A stretch of 64,000 nt of DNA from Prevotella bivia DSM 20514. Its GTDB lineage: Bacteria > Bacteroidota > Bacteroidia > Bacteroidales > Bacteroidaceae. Shown piece by piece: positions 32,328-41,680 of the stretch. Positions within the stretch are counted from its first letter, which is position 1. Each line of letters starts with the position of its first letter. The stretch is taken from assembly GCF_000262545.1 (NCBI RefSeq), contig NZ_JH660659.1, forward strand, positions 5,240 through 69,239, in the 5' to 3' direction. Both the position numbers and the translations under genes were made by a program. The notes beneath the pieces were generated by a model, which ran no database searches, had not been told where the DNA came from, and worked only from the letters and a program-made list of their open reading frames with translations.

Positions 32328-34450
32328 GAATAACGAATCTCGAAAAGGGCGAGGACTACAACCTCAAGCCTGATACCCAAATACAAATTGAACGTACCAA
32401 TCCGTTCTTCAATGACTATGGCGAGCAATCAACTCCGCTGGAGCTTCCTGCCTCTGATCACAATAGGCGATTGCTCAATTTTCCCGATACGCTGGCACAA
32501 AGGCGAAAAGCACAACTCATTGATGTAACTATCCAAGATGGGGAATACTTTGCACAATGCCGACAAATGGTACTATCGGCACAATATAAGGGCAATATTG
32601 CTACGTCTTTTTACATCAATAATGGTTCTTTTTACTCGAAGATACAAAACATTAAGCTCAAGGAGGTATTTAAAGGTGAGTTTATTCCTGGGGTTAATAC
32701 CGTGGAGCAGGGCATAGAGTTCTGTCGTAAGCTCCTCGATAATACCAACGATAAGTTTACCATTTTCCCCATCCTCGTTACCGACGACTCTGGAGGTGCT
32801 AACGCTTATAATTACAAAATCATTAATGCTTTTGGACGGGAAGGAGCTGTACAGTACGAGCCGCGATTTGTGCTAACCGAAGGTTTTAAAATAAAAGAGG
32901 AAAAAGGAGCCCCTGTTTATGCTTTCATTCCTCATGTGGGTGGACCGTTTTGCGACTTCTATAATGCTGTAGAGCGTACGGAATATGTCAACAATATCCC
33001 CATTAGGTTAAAGCCTGGTTACTACATATCGCCCTTTATTCGTGCTAATTATCTGCTACAACGTATCTTCAAGTATTTTGGATACACGTTGCAAGACAAT
33101 TTCTTTTCTATTACCGAGCCTTTTGATAATATGGCAGTACTTAATAATGTTATCGATGTTTTGGTCAATGGTAAAATAAAAGTGGCTGACCTTGTACCTG
33201 ATGTAACTTGTTTCGATTTTTTAGATGTTTTTCGCAAGAAGTTCTGCTGTGAGTTCTCTGCCGATGAGGGAAGCCGTGAGGTAAAGGTAGTATTTTTAAG
33301 GGAGGCTCTCCAGAACGTGCCTTCAGAGGATCTTACGGACTGTGTTACAGAAGAACCTACAGTTATCTATAAGTCGGAAAAGGATTACCAAAGAATTATC
33401 CTGCAAGCTGCTGATAAGCTCGATGCCGAGTCTACTGATTCTTACGATGACCTAAAGAGTATGTATTATGCTAACCCTGGCGCATTGTTCAATCCCGCAG
33501 AGGGTACTTTCTATAAGGTGGGCTTCTCGGGCGCGTATGAGGTCATCACGAAAATTGGGGAAGCGGCACAAGACTATAATACAGGTGAACATTTAGAGCC
33601 AAAGGAAATAAAGATACCAGAACTCATCCCTGAGTTTAGAATGTTAACAGTTAAAACAAACGTGCAGGGGAAGAAGCGTACTACCGAATTGGGAAAACTC
33701 TTGTATGTGGGGAATTACATTGCGGTTAACTCGAAAATGGTAGTTACAGGTAGCGATAAGGAGGAGACATCCGAAAAGCCGGTGAAGCAAAACACAATGC
33801 TGGCTTTCACTTATTATGATTTTAGCCTAACTAGAGGTACCATTTCGCCCTATTGGGTGGCTTATGGTGATAATCATATTAAATTATTCGATTACGCACT
33901 CTATTATAATGGTCCTGAGGGCATCTACGAGAAGTTTTATCGTCCTTACGATCTCATGCTTCGCAATTCGTTACACGACATGAAGGTGAAATTGTTACTG
34001 TCGCTATCGCAGAAGCAAAACTTACCCGCTGTGGCTAAGATAGTTATCAGAGGTACACCGCTCTTTTTTAATAAGCTAAAGTTTACACTCGGTGGGAAGA
34101 ACGAACCCATTGAGTCGGAGTTTAAGACCATATCATTAATGGAGCCCATTACCGAAGCTCCAAAAATACAGGATATTCTTGTTAATATGGTGGCTGAATA
34201 CAAGTGGGTGCCTAAAGTAACGCAGGAGCAGGTATCAAGAGAGGCTTACGAGACTTCGGGGATAGATAAGGATCGCACCTTCGTTACAATTTATCCCCCA
34301 TTACCGTCTAAGGAGTTCGTGGGGGAAAAATATGGGTTACAAACCTCCTTCACCTCGAAAATGCTTAGGGATAGCTCTTTTTGGCATCACTCGGAATGGG
34401 AGTTTACACGCACTACAGTATGGTTGGAGCTTGTGCCTAATTGTGACTAG
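32324..34450 (+). CDS. distal tail-type protein
   Basis: A 708-residue protein following the tape measure (ATGA overlap), the usual place of the distal-tail (Dit) or tail-tip protein. It opens with MRITNLEKGEDYNLKPDTQI and QIERTNPFFNDYGEQSTPLE, which I recall from Bacteroidota prophage tail genes. No signal peptide or catalytic motif. It is acidic and beta-rich in the middle. The assignment rests on synteny and general resemblance. Confidence 0.72.
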   Translation: MRITNLEKGEDYNLKPDTQIQIERTNPFFNDYGEQSTPLELPASDHNRRLLNFPDTLAQRRKAQLIDVTIQDGEYFAQCRQMVLSAQYKGNIATSFYINNGSFYSKIQNIKLKEVFKGEFIPGVNTVEQGIEFCRKLLDNTNDKFTIFPILVTDDSGGANAYNYKIINAFGREGAVQYEPRFVLTEGFKIKEEKGAPVYAFIPHVGGPFCDFYNAVERTEYVNNIPIRLKPGYYISPFIRANYLLQRIFKYFGYTLQDNFFSITEPFDNMAVLNNVIDVLVNGKIKVADLVPDVTCFDFLDVFRKKFCCEFSADEGSREVKVVFLREALQNVPSEDLTDCVTEEPTVIYKSEKDYQRIILQAADKLDAESTDSYDDLKSMYYANPGALFNPAEGTFYKVGFSGAYEVITKIGEAAQDYNTGEHLEPKEIKIPELIPEFRMLTVKTNVQGKKRTTELGKLLYVGNYIAVNSKMVVTGSDKEETSEKPVKQNTMLAFTYYDFSLTRGTISPYWVAYGDNHIKLFDYALYYNGPEGIYEKFYRPYDLMLRNSLHDMKVKLLLSLSQKQNLPAVAKIVIRGTPLFFNKLKFTLGGKNEPIESEFKTISLMEPITEAPKIQDILVNMVAEYKWVPKVTQEQVSREAYETSGIDKDRTFVTIYPPLPSKEFVGEKYGLQTSFTSKMLRDSSFWHHSEWEFTRTTVWLELVPNCD

Positions 34451-34539
34451 GTAGCGTTGCCATAATAAGAGAGTATGTCCTTTCTCTTCTGTGTGCTTGT
34501 AATTATTTTTGTGCTTAATACTTTCACATATCTTCGTTT

Positions 34540-37242
34540 ATGGATATTATATTAAGACCTGATAGTTTGTCATTCACTGGCAATATCAATCACTTCGTTA
34601 TTGCGACGAATAAAGAAATCTCCTTTGTATTAAGGCTTGAGCAGGGAGACTCTATAGTCGTGCAGCATGCTTATACGCCCAATAAGAAGAATAGGGTGGA
34701 TATTGATGTCGAAAAAATTATTGCTCCGCTATTAACTTTCATACTTAAAGAGGAGAAAGAACCGTATAAGCAGGAACTCATAGCACGTTCGTTTAAGGTA
34801 GAAATAGCGGAAAAGGATGATCAGGAGAATAAACTCGTTTATACATTTAGGGTTATGAGGGCAGGGGTCGACCATTTGGCTGACTCGCCTACCAATTTCC
34901 TGAAAGAGAACTTTCTTACATGGCAACCATCCATAAAGCCCGTTACTTATTATACACCTGAATTCTTAACTTATTATGCCACCGAAGATGTGGTGGCTAA
35001 GTGTCAAGCCTTTGTTGACAACAATGGGCAGTACGGTACTACCGACTTGCTATTGGCTAATCTCCCTAAAGACAGTGTGTGGACAATCCCCGTACAGTAT
35101 GCTATCATTGCGGAGAAAATTAAAAAGATGCCATCGTTTTATGATGTTTGGATAGAAAATACCATGGGTGTCAGGCTCACCTATAAGCAGCGGTACTATG
35201 CTTCTGATATCAAGAGCGAACAGGAACAGTGGATCTTGTTTGAAAACTCGCTCGGGGGTATTGATACGTTCCGTGCTTATGGCGATGCTGAAAATACGGC
35301 AAAGCATACGCATAATATTGCGGAGATAGAGAACGATGCGCTGGAATATCGTGTTGATACGGCGAGGGAATTTAAGAAAAATACAGGATTACTATCTAAG
35401 CAGGAACGGCAGTGGTTACTTGATTTCTTTCCGTCGCTGGGCAAGTATATCTATGTTAATGCGTATATACGGCGCATTGTAGTAACGGAGAGCGATGTCA
35501 ATTATGAAGTGAAGGAACTACCGTCTAGCTATAGTTTCACTTATAAGTATGCTGATGCCAGACCTTATCTCAACCTACCACGCAATCCGCTCTCTGAGAC
35601 ACTTTCTGAACTCAATATTAAAGTACCCGATGTTGGGTCTTTTACCATCGCCCCACGCTTAGTTGAGTTCCAAAAGCTACAACTGAGTGGTGGGGCACTC
35701 TTCCCCGTGCAGAACCCTTATGCTGAGTCATGGGGGGTAACAACCGCGGATGCTATTATTGCATTTCTCAAAGAGACCATAACTGCGGCATATAAGGGAG
35801 ATGGAGCTTTTGGTCATACGCATACCAATATCTCTGTGCTTGATGCGCTGAATAGGTTTGGAAAATATCTTCTTTTAGGAACGGAGAAAATAGCAGCGGG
35901 AATGGCGGATAAGGCTACGATAGCTAACAACCTTGCTCCGAAAAGCACCGATTGGGATGCTATCCTGAGAAAAGACCGCAACGACTCTACTAGCCACGAC
36001 CTTACCATTGGAGGAAATCTTACCGTTCATGGCAGTCTTGGGAGTAATGCTTTCTCTGAAGGTATAGGTGGGGCTGGTTGGAGGTTGTGGTTAGACCACA
36101 TGGGCAAAAGCCATATACAAGTAGATTTCTTTGAAGCAATGGTGAGAGCTGCTTTCCACGAGTTGGAGGTTAGGCGTATGATTGGTATTAGTGGCGATCA
36201 GATGCAGAGCAATGCTGCTAGCGTATTGCTAGATGCTATCCCAATACTTACTGAAGGTAAGGTGGTAGCGTGGAAGTGCCACCTCAAAACAGATGACGGC
36301 ACTACACAAATATTTAATACTTGGGCTGCCGGTGATCAGGCTTTCTGCCAAACTTCTAATCTTCGCCAAGGATTGACGAAAGATGCTGCTAATCGCACTT
36401 ATTGGCGTGTGGTAGCCGATGTTAAGGATAAGACCGACAGCGAAGAAGCTTATATTATTCTTTCTAACGAAACACCTTACTATGACGACAAGCGCACAGA
36501 TGCGCCACAAGCTGGCGATAGCGTGGTGCAGTTCGGGCATAATGCAGTGTGGGATCTTGCACACGGCATAGATACGGCTACTACTGCCAATCGTATGAAT
36601 GTGATTATGCAGACCACTAGCGGTGGTTCTCCTGTCAGTGCGGGATATAGGTCTATCTCTAGTTTCAATTACTCCATTGCCGATAATGCCGTATTTTATC
36701 TAAGTGCTGGGCAAGTGTTCTTACGCTCTAATAGCTTGAAATGGATTAGCGAGAGTGGTGCGGAAGTGCCTAATGTGCTATATATGGGCGATTGGAAGCC
36801 TGGAACGAAAGCACACCGATATGAGACTTATACCTATAACGGAAGTACAAGGATATGTCTCATGGATACAACTGATGAACCTAGCGATCAATCTGCAGCA
36901 TGGGGTATCTATGCTGCTAAGGGTGGCAGTGGGCTAAGGGTGGAGGGTTTCTCCTCGGCTGGTAGTGCAGCTTTTACGGAGGGACAGACGGATTGGAGGG
37001 CTACCTTTGAGCTGCACGTATGGGAGAATGATATTGAAACGACAGACACGCTGCCCACTACTCGCTTTCGTTGGACGAGGGTAAGCGAGTATTCGGCTGG
37101 TGATACGGCTTGGAATGGGGCGCACGAGAATATAGGTAATACGCTATCGGTAACTTACGATGACTTAAAGGGGGATACCTCGTTTATCTGTGCGTTTTTA
37201 AGTGCCGACGGTAACGATGTATTAGCAAGTAGAACTTTTTAA
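34540..37242 (+). CDS. tail-tip / receptor-interaction structural protein
   Basis: 900 residues. The N-terminal 370 residues (DIILRPDSLSFTGNINHFV onward) form a globular domain related to tail-tip proteins. A linker with repeated GNLTVHGSLGSNAF-like beta elements near 490 follows. The C-terminal part resembles phage fibre domains (RLWLDHMGKSHIQVDFFEAM, VRRMIGISGDQ, SDQSAAWGIYAAKG). No catalytic residues recognised. It is followed 18 bases later by the first of two genes with a shared N-terminus. Confidence 0.7.
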   Translation: MDIILRPDSLSFTGNINHFVIATNKEISFVLRLEQGDSIVVQHAYTPNKKNRVDIDVEKIIAPLLTFILKEEKEPYKQELIARSFKVEIAEKDDQENKLVYTFRVMRAGVDHLADSPTNFLKENFLTWQPSIKPVTYYTPEFLTYYATEDVVAKCQAFVDNNGQYGTTDLLLANLPKDSVWTIPVQYAIIAEKIKKMPSFYDVWIENTMGVRLTYKQRYYASDIKSEQEQWILFENSLGGIDTFRAYGDAENTAKHTHNIAEIENDALEYRVDTAREFKKNTGLLSKQERQWLLDFFPSLGKYIYVNAYIRRIVVTESDVNYEVKELPSSYSFTYKYADARPYLNLPRNPLSETLSELNIKVPDVGSFTIAPRLVEFQKLQLSGGALFPVQNPYAESWGVTTADAIIAFLKETITAAYKGDGAFGHTHTNISVLDALNRFGKYLLLGTEKIAAGMADKATIANNLAPKSTDWDAILRKDRNDSTSHDLTIGGNLTVHGSLGSNAFSEGIGGAGWRLWLDHMGKSHIQVDFFEAMVRAAFHELEVRRMIGISGDQMQSNAASVLLDAIPILTEGKVVAWKCHLKTDDGTTQIFNTWAAGDQAFCQTSNLRQGLTKDAANRTYWRVVADVKDKTDSEEAYIILSNETPYYDDKRTDAPQAGDSVVQFGHNAVWDLAHGIDTATTANRMNVIMQTTSGGSPVSAGYRSISSFNYSIADNAVFYLSAGQVFLRSNSLKWISESGAEVPNVLYMGDWKPGTKAHRYETYTYNGSTRICLMDTTDEPSDQSAAWGIYAAKGGSGLRVEGFSSAGSAAFTEGQTDWRATFELHVWENDIETTDTLPTTRFRWTRVSEYSAGDTAWNGAHENIGNTLSVTYDDLKGDTSFICAFLSADGNDVLASRTF

Positions 37243-37495
37243 TTAAAAAAAATAGAAACAATGGCAAATGTATTAGCACAAAAGACCTTTACGGTCAAAA
37301 AGATTATCAATGGTAAGACACTCACCTTTACGCTAAAGGTGGATAAGGCTTTAACACAGATTTATTCGCGCGATGCAAAGAGTTTTGCGCCCGACTACAC
37401 AAAGCAGAATCTTACCATTACACCGATGTTGCTGGTAAGTGGACTTACGATCGATAGCGGGAATGCCCACAGCCTTTAGGCGTGGGATGAAAGCG

Positions 37496-37897
37496 TTATT
37501 TCTTTTGATCTTCAATGTATCTCTTAATGGTTTCTTCTGATATGTGTCCAACACTTTCGCAGTAATAAGAACGAGACCAAAGTGTAGGCAATCTTGATTT
37601 TAACCAAGGCATCTCGTTCCTTAATAGGCGTGAGGTATAACCTTTGAATTGATTGACCACAAAATGCACAGCAAGCGTTGGTGGTGTTTTGATGAACAAA
37701 TGCACATGGTCAGGCATAACTTCCATCTTAACAATTTCCACATCTATGGACTTGGCTTTTTCAAGCAACAGTTCTTTTAAGCGCTCGTCAACTCCACCTG
37801 TAAGCACTTTCCTACGATATTTAGGACACCAAATAACGTGATAACCAATATTGAATACGCAATGAGAGTTGTAATGGTATCTATTCTTTGTTGTCAT
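37496..37897 (-). CDS. tnpA: IS200/IS605 transposase TnpA (Y1 HUH), copy 1
   Basis: A 133-residue single-strand transposase. The HUH metal-binding motif is MPDHVHLFIK (His 64 and 66), and the nucleophilic Tyr is in the SYYCESVGH segment near residue 113. It starts TKNRYHYNSHCVFNIGYHVIWCPK. It cuts and joins single-stranded DNA at TTAC and TCAA. It is transcribed away from tnpB, with about 70 bases between them. Confidence 0.97.
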   Translation of the reverse strand: MTTKNRYHYNSHCVFNIGYHVIWCPKYRRKVLTGGVDERLKELLLEKAKSIDVEIVKMEVMPDHVHLFIKTPPTLAVHFVVNQFKGYTSRLLRNEMPWLKSRLPTLWSRSYYCESVGHISEETIKRYIEDQKK

Positions 37898-37967
37898 TAA
37901 AATAGTATATTTTTTATTTGCAATGTAAGAATAATATTATATATTTGCAAGTAGCATAACTTAAAAT

Positions 37968-39104
37968 ATGATTTCACAAAAGTACAAACTATATAGAACC
38001 GACAAGACGAAGCACCTTGACAAGATGCTTCGTGAGGGTGCATTTGTGTGGAATCATACACTCGCTTTGCAAAAGCGGTACTATAAGTTATACCATAAGT
38101 ATGCAAGCGTTGTTGATATGCAAAAGCACCTTGCTAAAAGATTCAAGTTTGCAAGACTTCACTCTCAGACAGTGCAAGAAATCATACAACGCCTTGATGT
38201 TGCTTATAAGCGTTTCTTTAACCATATTTCCAAGCGTCCGCCAAAATTCAAGAGGGTATCTGATTTCTGCTCGATAGTGTTCAAGCAAGGTGGATATTCA
38301 TTGAATGGTAATGTTCTGACTGTGAACAAAATCAAGAAACGCTATAAGTTCTCATTGAGCAGAATATATGAAGGCAAGATTAAGCGACTGACGATTAAGC
38401 GCAACCATTTAGGAGAATACTTCATCGTTATGTGTATCGACAGAGAAGTCGAGAAATACGGAAAGACACACGATGGTGCATCCGTAGGCATCGACTTCGG
38501 ATTGAAGAAATACATGACGTTAAGCAACGGGGTAGAGATAGACAATCCGCAATTCCTTAAATCTGACTTGGGTGAGCTTAGGCGTAAATCACGCAATCTT
38601 TCTAAATGTGCAAAAGGCTCAAACAACAGCAAGCGGAAAAGGCTTGAATTGGCTAGGCTGTACAACGATGTTTCCAACAAGAGATGTGATTTCCAATGGA
38701 AACTCGCCCACGAACTATGTCGCCAGTATGACAACATATTTATAGAGGACTTGAACCTCACAGGTATGTCGAGATGTTGGGGAAGGAAGATGAGCGACCT
38801 TGCGCATGGAGAATTTGTATTGAAGTTAGAGTATGTCGCATCCAAGTATGGTTGCACAGTACATAAGATTGATAGGTTTCACCCATCAAGCAGGCTTTGT
38901 ATGTGTGGCTACAAGAATGATACGCTGACACTCAAAGACCGTGTGTGGACTTGCCCTGAATGTGGGGCAGTACATCAACGTGATTTGTTAGCGGCGAACA
39001 ATATACTTCGGCAGGGCATTGCCGAATTGGGGAGTGGTAGTAAGTCGTCCAAGCATCAGCGAGGACGCAGCCACGTTAGTCACCCAAGAATCTCATCCCT
39101 TTAG
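37968..39104 (+). CDS. tnpB: RNA-guided nuclease TnpB, copy 1
   Basis: 378 residues. The RuvC catalytic acids are in GIDFGLKKYMTL (Asp near 174), IFIEDLNLTG (Glu near 259) and HQRDLLAANNILRQG (Asp near 340). A four-Cys zinc ribbon (CMCGYK, then CPECG) precedes the last acid. TnpB enzymes are known to cut DNA next to the transposon target motif, guided by a right-end RNA. The stop codon lies inside the right-end hairpin, so the guide RNA scaffold overlaps the end of this gene. It differs from copy 2 by at least V101A and R208C. Confidence 0.95.
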   Translation: MISQKYKLYRTDKTKHLDKMLREGAFVWNHTLALQKRYYKLYHKYASVVDMQKHLAKRFKFARLHSQTVQEIIQRLDVAYKRFFNHISKRPPKFKRVSDFCSIVFKQGGYSLNGNVLTVNKIKKRYKFSLSRIYEGKIKRLTIKRNHLGEYFIVMCIDREVEKYGKTHDGASVGIDFGLKKYMTLSNGVEIDNPQFLKSDLGELRRKSRNLSKCAKGSNNSKRKRLELARLYNDVSNKRCDFQWKLAHELCRQYDNIFIEDLNLTGMSRCWGRKMSDLAHGEFVLKLEYVASKYGCTVHKIDRFHPSSRLCMCGYKNDTLTLKDRVWTCPECGAVHQRDLLAANNILRQGIAELGSGSKSSKHQRGRSHVSHPRISSL

Positions 39105-40071
39105 GGGTGAGAGTATGTCAAGGGCGATCAAATCGCTAATGTTAGCGGGTTTAAGTGGACATTAACAAAGCAGGACGGCACGGCATCGGCTACAAAGCTA
39201 GTGGATGTTGCGAGTAGTTCGGCTAAGAAGTTGGCTACCAACCTTACCGATTGTACAGGCTTGAAGATAACTTGTGAAGCGACTTATACCGACCCAACAA
39301 GTAAGATTACCGCACCTATAACGGCATCTATTGATATCACCAAGGTGGAGAATGCGGGTATGAACATTCTTGCAAGTATGTATATGCCACAAGGCGACAC
39401 GTTCGACAACTCGACAGCATCATTGAAGCTGCACTGTGATCTTATGCGTGGTGGCGATATTGATAAGACAGATGTTACCTACAAGTGGATGATGTTGAGA
39501 GGTGGCTCGTGGGTGGAACTGAATGCAAGCACAGCACAGGGTATCACGGGGGTTACCTCTAACGAAATCACCGTACCTGCTTCGGCAGTTACGAATGTGG
39601 GTATCTTTAAGTGTGTTATCAAAGATGCCGATGCGGGTAGTGCCACAGCGCAAAAGGAAGTGTTTGCTATTGGTACGCTCTATGACGGTAGCGACCCTTA
39701 TGAGATAGATGTATTTCAGCCCAATGGCGACAGCGTGGACATAGGCGGTACGTTGGCACATTGGTTTAAAATCCGTCAGGGTGCTACCTACGTTACGAAT
39801 GCTGCTTTTCTTCAGGCGCATAAGATGTTCGTGTGGCGATTTGCTGCCAACAATGCTATGGATACCACGTGGGGAACACAAGGTAAAAAAGAGTGTACAC
39901 TCAACGCACAACAGGCACGCTATGAGCTGGCAATTGCATACGCTGACTTGTTGAGCGGTACGCAGGCTTTCACGGTGGAACTAAACTAACCTAGGGGAGG
40001 ACTAGCGTATGGTATTAGCACAAAAGACATTCTCGGTTAGAAAGAATATTCACGTTGACATACTCTCACCC

Positions 40072-41208
40072 CTAAAGGGATGAGATTCTTGGGTGACTAA
40101 CGTGGCTGCGTCCTCGCTGATGCTTGGACGACTTACTACCACTCCCCAATTCGGCAATGCCCTGCCGAAGTATATTGTTCGCCGCTAACAAATCACGTTG
40201 ATGTACTGCCCCACATTCAGGGCAAGTCCACACACGGTCTTTGAGTGTCAGCGTATCATTCTTGTAGCCACACATACAAAGCCTGCTTGATGGGTGAAAC
40301 CTATCAATCTTATGTACTGTGCAACCATACTTGGATGCGACATACTCTAACTTCAATACAAATTCTCCATGCGCAAGGTCGCTCATCTTCCTTCCCCAAC
40401 ATCTCGACATACCTGTGAGGTTCAAGTCCTCTATAAATATGTTGTCATACTGGCGACATAGTTCGTGGGCGAGTTTCCATTGGAAATCACATCTCTTGTT
40501 GGAAACATCGTTGTACAGCCTAGCCAATTCAAGCCTTTTCCGCTTGCTGTTGTTTGAGCCTTTTGCACATTTAGAAAGATTGCGTGATTTACACCTAAGC
40601 TCACCCAAGTCAGATTTAAGGAATTGCGGATTGTCTATCTCTACCCCGTTGCTTAACGTCATGTATTTCTTCAATCCGAAGTCGATGCCTACGGATGCAC
40701 CATCGTGTGTCTTTCCGTATTTCTCGACTTCTCTGTCGATACACATAACGATAAAGTATTCTCCTAAATGGTTGCGCTTAATCGTCAGTCGCTTAATCTT
40801 GCCTTCATATATTCTGCTCAATGAGAACTTATAGCGTTTCTTGATTTTGTTCACAGTCAGAACATTACCATTCAATGAATATCCACCTTGCTTGAACACT
40901 ATCGAGCAGAAATCAGATGCCCTCTTAAATTTTGGCGGACGCTTGGAAATATGGTTAAAGAAACGCTTATAAGCAACATCAAGGCGTTGTATGATTTCTT
41001 GCACTGTCTGAGAGTGAAGTCTTGCAAACTTGAATCTTTTAGCAAGGTGCTTTTGCATATCAACAACGCTTGCATACTTATGGTATAACTTATAGTACCG
41101 CTTTTGCAAAGCGAGTGTATGATTCCACACAAATGCACCCTCACGAAGCATCTTGTCAAGGTGCTTCGTCTTGTCGGTTCTATATAGTTTGTACTTTTGT
41201 GAAATCAT
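40072..41208 (-). CDS. tnpB: RNA-guided nuclease TnpB, copy 2
   Basis: 378 residues, same domain plan and catalytic residues as copy 1. Visible differences are Ala for Val in the FKR-SDFC segment and Cys for Arg in LGEL-x-x-KS, plus a few silent changes. Both look intact. The right end, and therefore the guide, extends leftward into the start of gene B. Confidence 0.95.
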   Translation of the reverse strand: MISQKYKLYRTDKTKHLDKMLREGAFVWNHTLALQKRYYKLYHKYASVVDMQKHLAKRFKFARLHSQTVQEIIQRLDVAYKRFFNHISKRPPKFKRASDFCSIVFKQGGYSLNGNVLTVNKIKKRYKFSLSRIYEGKIKRLTIKRNHLGEYFIVMCIDREVEKYGKTHDGASVGIDFGLKKYMTLSNGVEIDNPQFLKSDLGELRCKSRNLSKCAKGSNNSKRKRLELARLYNDVSNKRCDFQWKLAHELCRQYDNIFIEDLNLTGMSRCWGRKMSDLAHGEFVLKLEYVASKYGCTVHKIDRFHPSSRLCMCGYKNDTLTLKDRVWTCPECGAVHQRDLLAANNILRQGIAELGSGSKSSKHQRGRSHVSHPRISSL

Positions 41209-41278
41209 ATTTTAAGTTATGCTACTTGCAAATATATAATATTATTCTTACATTGCAAATAAAAAATATACTATTTTA

Positions 41279-41680
41279 ATGACAACAAAGAATAGATACC
41301 ATTACAACTCTCATTGCGTATTCAATATTGGTTATCACGTTATTTGGTGTCCTAAATATCGTAGGAAAGTGCTTACAGGTGGAGTTGACGAGCGCTTAAA
41401 AGAACTGTTGCTTGAAAAAGCCAAGTCCATAGATGTGGAAATTGTTAAGATGGAAGTTATGCCTGACCATGTGCATTTGTTCATCAAAACACCACCAACG
41501 CTTGCTGTGCATTTTGTGGTCAATCAATTCAAAGGTTATACCTCACGCCTATTAAGGAACGAGATGCCTTGGTTAAAATCAAGATTGCCTACACTTTGGT
41601 CTCGTTCTTATTACTGCGAAAGTGTTGGACACATATCAGAAGAAACCATTAAGAGATACATTGAAGATCAAAAGAAATAA
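41279..41680 (+). CDS. tnpA: IS200/IS605 transposase TnpA (Y1 HUH), copy 2
   Basis: 133 residues, identical in sequence to copy 1, with the HUH motif DHVHLF and the catalytic Tyr region SYYCESVG. Its direction is toward the remainder of gene B, so its transcript could read into the broken tail gene. Confidence 0.97.
   Translation: MTTKNRYHYNSHCVFNIGYHVIWCPKYRRKVLTGGVDERLKELLLEKAKSIDVEIVKMEVMPDHVHLFIKTPPTLAVHFVVNQFKGYTSRLLRNEMPWLKSRLPTLWSRSYYCESVGHISEETIKRYIEDQKK

Larger units (their letters stand above)
37449..39121 (+). mobile_element. IS608-like IS200/IS605 element, copy 1
   Basis: A 1673-bp element with divergent tnpA and tnpB. It follows the tetranucleotide TTAC (37445-37448) and ends in TCAA (39118-39121), the same target and right-end signature as IS608. 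There is no target duplication and no terminal inverted repeat, as expected. Subterminal imperfect hairpins are CCCAC-a-GCC-TTTA-GGC-GTGGG (37466-37486) at the left end and CTCATCCC-TTTA-GGGGTGAG (39092-39111) at the right end. The second copy at 40055-41727 has identical length and opposite orientation. Confidence 0.95.
37261..39989 (+). pseudogene. tail structural protein gene A, split by an IS608-like element
   Basis: Codons at 37261-37448 and 39122-39989 form one 351-residue frame when the insertion is removed. The junction reads LLVSGLT-GDQIANVSGFKW with no base lost. The protein starts MANVLAQKTFTVKKIINGKT, a segment shared with gene B. Its remainder looks like repeated Ig-like beta-sandwich domains (KITCEATYTDPTSK, TDVTYKWMMLRGG, GIFKCVIKDADAG), typical of phage tail decoration or fibre proteins. 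As it stands only the first 63 codons plus a few IS codons are in frame. A downstream ATG (39201) could give a fragment of 262 residues. Confidence 0.88.

Noticed and set aside
39122..40054. Past inversion of the segment between the two IS608-like copies
   Set aside because: Both tail genes rejoin in frame across the present junctions, so the current orientation is the original one.
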